A stretch of 64,000 nt of DNA from JAFGDH01 sp964441265 (GTDB lineage: Archaea > Aenigmatarchaeota > Aenigmatarchaeia > QMZP01 > QMZT01). The notes below the pieces were generated by a model. It worked only from the letters and a program-made list of their open reading frames with translations, did no database searches and was not told the origin of the DNA. The translations under genes and the position numbers were made by a program. Below are positions 59,897 to 64,000 of the stretch, piece after piece; the stretch's first letter is position 1, and each line of letters starts with the position of its first letter. The DNA lies in NCBI GenBank assembly GCA_964441265.1, contig CAYYKJ010000006.1, positions 1-64,000 of the forward strand, read 5' to 3'.

Positions 59897-60520
59897 ATGA
59901 TTTCTGTCGATGAGATAAGGAAGATAGAAAGGAAGGCCGAGGAGATCGGCATCTCACAGAACATGATGATGGAGAACGCCGGATCCGGAGCCGCAACCTA
60001 CGTGGACGAGAAATACGGTCTGAAGGGCAAAAGGATACTCATATTCTGCGGAACGGGAAACAACGCAGGTGATGGTCTGGTCTTCGCCAGGCACGCCCTC
60101 ATATACGGGGCGATAGTCCACATCTATTTCATAAAGGGGCATACCCTCCTGAGGAGCAAGGAATCCCGAAGGAACTACCGCATACTCTCTTCCCTGAAAT
60201 CCATTATAAAGCACGTCAAATTCCACGACAAGGCCCTGGACAGGATCAAGCCCGACATACTGGTGGACGCGATGATCGGAACCGGCCTGCAGTCCGGTGT
60301 GAGGGAAGAATACAAGAAGGCCATAGTGAAGTTCAACCGGATGAAGGGGATCAAGATATCCATAGACTGTCCCTCGGGAGTGGACTGTGACACGGGAGAG
60401 GTGATGGGAGCAGCCGTGAAGCCGGACATGACCATAACATTCTACGACAAGAAGAAGGGGCTGAACAAAAAGAACTCCGGGAAGATATTCGTGTCCCAGA
60501 TCGGTTTCCCCAAGATATAG
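59897..60520 (+). CDS. nnrE: NAD(P)H-hydrate epimerase
   Basis: This 207-residue YjeF_N enzyme epimerises damaged NAD(P)HX so that the dehydratase can repair it. The motifs are NMMMENAGSG, FCGTGNNAGDGLVFARHA, LVDAMIGTGLQS and SIDCPSGVDCDTGE. The partner dehydratase (nnrD, often fused) is not in this window. It is followed after 8 bases by the SAM hydroxide adenosyltransferase gene. Confidence 0.95.
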   Translation: MISVDEIRKIERKAEEIGISQNMMMENAGSGAATYVDEKYGLKGKRILIFCGTGNNAGDGLVFARHALIYGAIVHIYFIKGHTLLRSKESRRNYRILSSLKSIIKHVKFHDKALDRIKPDILVDAMIGTGLQSGVREEYKKAIVKFNRMKGIKISIDCPSGVDCDTGEVMGAAVKPDMTITFYDKKKGLNKKNSGKIFVSQIGFPKI

Positions 60521-60528
60521 GCGGTAAA

Positions 60529-61338
60529 ATGAACAAGCCAATAATCACATTCACCTCGGATTTCGGATGGATGTCCCAGGGGATCGGAATAATGAAGGGA
60601 GTTGCCCTGGGGATAAACCCCGATGCTAATGTGGTGGACATCACGCACGAAGTGAAGGGATTCGACATCATGCACGGAGCCAGGACCATGGAATGCCTGG
60701 CCGCCATGCCGGCCGGATACCACGTCTGCGTGGTGGATCCCGGTGTCGGAACCAAAAGAAAGCCGATAATAATAAAGACGGGCAGGGGGGACTATCTGGT
60801 GGGCCCGGACAACGGAGTGCTCATACCCGCCGCCGGGCGCTTCCTGGGAGGAATTGAAAGAGCGGTGGAGATAACCAACGAGGAATACATGAAAAAGCCG
60901 GTTTCCCCGATATTCCACGGGAGGGACGTCTTCACCCCCGCGGCGGCATGGCTCTCGAAAGGGGTTCCCGTAAGCGACTTCGGTCCCGAACTGGACAGAA
61001 AAAAGCTCGTCAAGGCCCCCTACGGGGAGGCAAAGGTTTCCAATGGAAAGATCGAGGGCATGATCATCCACGTGAACCATTTCGGTTCTCTCTTCGTGAA
61101 CGTGCGAAGGGAAGATTTCTACGGATCGGGGATTAAATACGGGGACAGGGTCACCCTGAGATTCGGGAAAAAGAGAGTCAGGGCCAGGCTCCTCCGCACA
61201 TTCGGCGAGGTTCCCGGGGGGAAACCGGTGCTCATCCCGGACGACTACGGAAGGATGGAGATCGCCCTTAACCGCGGGGATTTCTCCGGGAAGCACGGGA
61301 TAAAGGAACGGGATAAGATTGTTATTAAGAAGGCCTAA
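60529..61338 (+). CDS. SAM hydroxide adenosyltransferase (DUF62)
   Basis: This 269-residue protein hydrolyses SAM to adenosine and methionine in characterised archaeal members. The motifs are ITFTSDFGWMSQGIG, VVDITHEVKGFDI, VVDPGVGTKRKPI, LVGPDNGVL and FHGRDVFTPAAAWL; the C-terminal domain has IIHVNHFGSLFVNV. The Asp-Arg-His water-activating set (DPGVG, GRD, VNHFG) is present. It is in an operon with nnrE. Confidence 0.96.
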   Translation: MNKPIITFTSDFGWMSQGIGIMKGVALGINPDANVVDITHEVKGFDIMHGARTMECLAAMPAGYHVCVVDPGVGTKRKPIIIKTGRGDYLVGPDNGVLIPAAGRFLGGIERAVEITNEEYMKKPVSPIFHGRDVFTPAAAWLSKGVPVSDFGPELDRKKLVKAPYGEAKVSNGKIEGMIIHVNHFGSLFVNVRREDFYGSGIKYGDRVTLRFGKKRVRARLLRTFGEVPGGKPVLIPDDYGRMEIALNRGDFSGKHGIKERDKIVIKKA

Positions 61339-61386
61339 TATTTTGGTTCATTCACCATTTTTAAAAATTAAAAGAACTGATCAAAC

Positions 61387-62184
61387 ATGAAAATCATCCT
61401 TTCTCCTTCCGTACTTGAGTACGATCCTGCCATTGAAGAGTATCATGATGATATTCAGAAGATAATAGATGCAGGTGCAGGCGCCATCCATGTGGACAGA
61501 ATGGAGCCTCCTTTTGTGAAAAAACCCAGATTCTTCAAAGAGACAATAAGAAAACTGCATAAATTGTTTTCAGAAAAGATCCCACTGGACTTTCACCTCA
61601 TGGAAAGAGACCCCATGGAAACGATTTGTTTCATCGAGGAACTGGTCTATGGCGAAAAGGAAAGGAATGAAACCGCAATAACAATCCACAGGGAAGCCTT
61701 CAGAGAAGGTCTCGGAAAATTTAATAAAAAGGAATATGACCTACTCACTTACGATACGGGATCGGAGGAAGGGAACAAAAAACTGATGGAGAAAAACAGA
61801 GAATCGGGGAAAATCGTGACCAACGCTTTAAAATATATCAAGAAAGGGGGATTTCAGGGAGGCCTTGCTCTTGAGCCCGGGACTTCACTTGACAACGTGA
61901 ACGATGATATGCTAAAGTACATGGACAGGCTCTTTCTGATGACAGTGAGATCCGGGGAAGGAGGACAGTCATACATACCGGAAATGACAGAAAAGATCGT
62001 GAAAGCGGGGGAAAGGTACAGCGACCTTGGGATAGAGATAGACGGTGGGATCAACAGGGAAACCCTTCCTGAAGCAATGGGGGCAGGCGCCAAAATCATA
62101 GTGATAGGATCAGCGATCACGAAACAAGAAGATCCCGGCAAAGCGGCAGGAATGTATCTCAAAATGACAGAGCGGTACGCTTGA
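61387..62184 (+). CDS. ribulose-phosphate 3-epimerase-like protein
   Basis: The protein has 265 residues. The TIM-barrel motifs of Rpe are present: IILSPSVLEYD, AIHVDRME (HVD; the usual MDG turn is MEP), DFHLMERDP, GLALEPGTSLDNV, RLFLMTVRSGEGGQ and IEIDGGIN with the second catalytic Asp. It is about 40 residues longer than typical Rpe, from extra sequence in the middle (EYDLLTYDTGSEEGNKKLME). Codon use is more AT-rich than in its neighbours. It may act on ribulose-5-phosphate or a related sugar. Confidence 0.88.
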   Translation: MKIILSPSVLEYDPAIEEYHDDIQKIIDAGAGAIHVDRMEPPFVKKPRFFKETIRKLHKLFSEKIPLDFHLMERDPMETICFIEELVYGEKERNETAITIHREAFREGLGKFNKKEYDLLTYDTGSEEGNKKLMEKNRESGKIVTNALKYIKKGGFQGGLALEPGTSLDNVNDDMLKYMDRLFLMTVRSGEGGQSYIPEMTEKIVKAGERYSDLGIEIDGGINRETLPEAMGAGAKIIVIGSAITKQEDPGKAAGMYLKMTERYA

Positions 62185-62263
62185 TTTATCACGAAGCTAA
62201 TGAGGAGAGCGGCAAGGCGGCAATAACAAAAGACTAATAAGAGACATTGGTTCAAATCTCAAT

Positions 62264-64000
62264 ATGAATCTGAGCGATTCCGAAATATCCCAGTCACTGA
62301 AATTCTCTCTCAGGGACTCTGCCTTCTCGGCGATGTCCTACTCCCTCACTTCATTGTTTCTCATCGCCTTCGCGGTCTCCATGGGGGCGGATCACCTTTT
62401 CGTGGGGCTGCTCTCCTCCATACCAATGCTGTTCTGGTCGATAACCCAGATACCCGCCTCCAAACTGATAGAAAGGAAAGGCCTCAGGAAGAAGGTCACC
62501 CTGGTCTCGATCACCGCATCGAGGATGGTCTGGTTCCTCGTGTTTCTCCTGCCCTTCATGAACGTTTCCGACAGGCTCTTTCTGCTCTTGGTGTTCGCAA
62601 CCCTTTCCTCGCTCCTCTCCGCGGTTTCCAATCCCGGCTGGTACTCCTGGCTGGGGGACCTGGTTCCGGCACGAATCAGGGGGGTCCATTTTTCCAGCAG
62701 GATGAAGGTGTACACCATCTTCTCCGTCATGGCGCTGATAATATCCATAATCGTGTTTGAGATATTCCCCAGGTCCGGATCCAACGGCTTCCAGATACTC
62801 TTCCTCATGGGCGCCCTCTCCGGCCTGGCGTCCTCCTATTACATGAGCAGGATGAAGGAGCCTGAATACAGGAAGGAAGAAGGGAAGGTCAACCACCGGA
62901 TGATATCGGAGGAGTTCCTCTCCAGGAAAAGACTGGGAAAGTTACTCATGATATTCTTCGTATGGAATTTCGGCGTCATGCTCTCCGCGCCCTTCTACGT
63001 GGTCAGGCTCCTGGAATACATGGGTGCCGATTACACGTGGGTATCCATCCAGGCAATAGTCTCCTGCGTATCCATGATAGCATTCCAGAGCTTCTGGGGG
63101 AGGTATTCGGACCACTTCGGCAACAAGATAATAATATCCTTCTGCGCCCTCGGGGCCGCCTTCTACCCCCTGATATGGATATTCGCCGAGGTTCCCGTCC
63201 ACATAATTCCCATAGAGATAATAGGGGGGATATCCTGGGGAGGATTCAACCTCGCATACTTCAACTATCTGATAGAGATAAGCCCGCGGGGGAAGAGGCC
63301 GTCTTACACGGCTGCATTCTACGCAATCATGGGCATTTCCGGCGCTTTCGCCCCGATCGCGGGCGCCCTGATATCAGACATTTTCGCCACTTCCGGATTC
63401 CTTATGCTCACCGGTCTGGAGACGGTGTTTTTCCTGTCATGGGTGATCAGGCTCGGAGGGGCGGTCATGTTCCTCAAGCTGCTGGAGAACATCAGGATAC
63501 ACCAGAAGGTGAAGATGAGCTGGGTGCTGAGGGACATGGTCAGGTACGGCCACAGGAGGACCACCTCCATGATATACACGACGAGGCAGATGGGAAGGAG
63601 AACCATCTTCCTGAGCGGCAACGAGGTCAGGAGGGGGCTCAGGGAAATGATCAAGATTTCACGCAACATAAGGACCGAGGGAAGGCTTATATCGAAGCTG
63701 GGTCTGGCGGCAGGGAAGGATCTCGAGGAGATGGCAAGGGACATAGAGAACGAGATAAAACATATGCACAAATCAGTGCCGTCAGGGTTCAGGGTCACCG
63801 AAAAACACAAGCAGAAGAAGGAAGCCAGGAGATTCAGGATGGGAATGAAATCCCTCAAAAGGAAGCTCTTCCTCACCGAAAGGTCCGCCATATCGAGTTA
63901 CCAGAAACTGGAGCGCGCCAACGAGCCGGAGATAAGGAAAATCACAAAAAAGCTGGAAGCCATAAAGGATCCCGCGAGATTACTGAGAAAGCGGTTCAGA
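62264..64000 (+). CDS. MFS transporter with long cytoplasmic tail (partial, runs off the end)
   Basis: ATG 62264 opens an uninterrupted frame to the window end (579 codons). TM1 is YSLTSLFLIAFAVSMGADHL, and a loop motif follows (PASKLIERKGLRKKVTLV). About 12 TM segments end near residue 420 (VFFLSWVIRLGGAVMFLKLL). The remaining part is strongly basic and helical (MGRRTIFLSGNEVRRGLREM; KHKQKKEARRFRMGMKSLKR), and is not typical of MFS. The substrate is unknown; the C-terminus is not seen. Confidence 0.9.
   Translation, partial: MNLSDSEISQSLKFSLRDSAFSAMSYSLTSLFLIAFAVSMGADHLFVGLLSSIPMLFWSITQIPASKLIERKGLRKKVTLVSITASRMVWFLVFLLPFMNVSDRLFLLLVFATLSSLLSAVSNPGWYSWLGDLVPARIRGVHFSSRMKVYTIFSVMALIISIIVFEIFPRSGSNGFQILFLMGALSGLASSYYMSRMKEPEYRKEEGKVNHRMISEEFLSRKRLGKLLMIFFVWNFGVMLSAPFYVVRLLEYMGADYTWVSIQAIVSCVSMIAFQSFWGRYSDHFGNKIIISFCALGAAFYPLIWIFAEVPVHIIPIEIIGGISWGGFNLAYFNYLIEISPRGKRPSYTAAFYAIMGISGAFAPIAGALISDIFATSGFLMLTGLETVFFLSWVIRLGGAVMFLKLLENIRIHQKVKMSWVLRDMVRYGHRRTTSMIYTTRQMGRRTIFLSGNEVRRGLREMIKISRNIRTEGRLISKLGLAAGKDLEEMARDIENEIKHMHKSVPSGFRVTEKHKQKKEARRFRMGMKSLKRKLFLTERSAISSYQKLERANEPEIRKITKKLEAIKDPARLLRKRFR

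Noticed and set aside
62245..62262. GGTTCAAATC, similar to a tRNA T-loop
   Set aside because: The flanking bases do not form the five-pair T stem, and no acceptor or anticodon arm is visible.

Overview
The window is genomic DNA from an uncultivated archaeon. Archaeal markers include TATA/BRE-type promoters with short or absent leaders, GGTGAT-type ribosome binding sites, a stand-alone ATP-pyrophosphatase subunit of GMP synthase, archaeal-type cis-prenyltransferase, a small TRAM protein, an RPA-like OB-fold protein, a HerA-type ATPase, an XPD/Rad3-like helicase, inositol-1-phosphate synthase with a CDP-alcohol phosphatidyltransferase (archaeal phospholipid head groups), and PKD/CARDB surface proteins. 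A TSP1-like Cys module in a surface protein and a LeuRS of bacterial type fit a DPANN-like lineage (for example Aenigmarchaeota or relatives), but this assignment is inference. I found no rRNA, tRNA or CRISPR array. Two N runs (43506-43605 and 51741-51750) show that the sequence is a scaffold.

Layout. 1-6 kb: an orphan gene, a hicBA toxin-antitoxin pair placed between two copies of a promoter-like repeat, leuS, two similar small lipoprotein-like genes around a membrane protein, and a TRAM protein. 7-16 kb: a cell-surface block with a predicted beta-barrel-like protein, a 1402-residue PKD/Ig-like protein and a Cys-rich CARDB-like protein. 16-24 kb: PHP hydrolase, cis-prenyltransferase, a DUF116 protein with an unclear start, grpE-dnaK with dnaJ on the other strand, and an RPA-like protein. 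23-29 kb: lipid-related genes (CDP-alcohol transferase, ICMT/PEMT-like methyltransferase, Ino1, PadR regulator) and a frameshifted MFS transporter. 29-36 kb: a beta-propeller, a membrane-anchored HTH regulator, and an oxidative-stress set (1-Cys-like peroxiredoxin, ferritin-like protein, desulfoferrodoxin, and a 42-residue desulforedoxin-like ORF behind a DUF333-type lipoprotein). Two of these promoters share the same TATA element and upstream palindrome.

36-51 kb: a UPF0182 membrane protein, secreted and lipid-anchored proteins, a gene broken only by a scaffold gap, a RecB/Cas4-like nuclease, guaAb, a SET-domain protein, and a lipoprotein that joins a ComEC-like metallo-beta-lactamase domain to a WWDYG domain resembling the C-terminal part of oligosaccharyltransferase STT3/AglB. 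51.7-54.2 kb: an AT-rich island with a catalytic-domain-only tyrosine recombinase, a PD-(D/E)XK-like protein, a winged-helix protein and an array of TATAAC-RGT-GTTATA palindromes, probably an integrated element or its remnant. 54-64 kb: orphan genes, HerA ATPase, Rad3-like helicase, a small metallopeptidase, NAD(P)HX epimerase, SAM hydroxide adenosyltransferase, a ribulose-phosphate epimerase-like protein and an MFS transporter that runs off the window end.

The strongest candidates for new biology are the MBL-WWDYG fusion, the beta-barrel-like surface protein in an archaeal context, the palindrome/recombinase island, and the two-promoter regulon around the membrane-anchored HTH protein.
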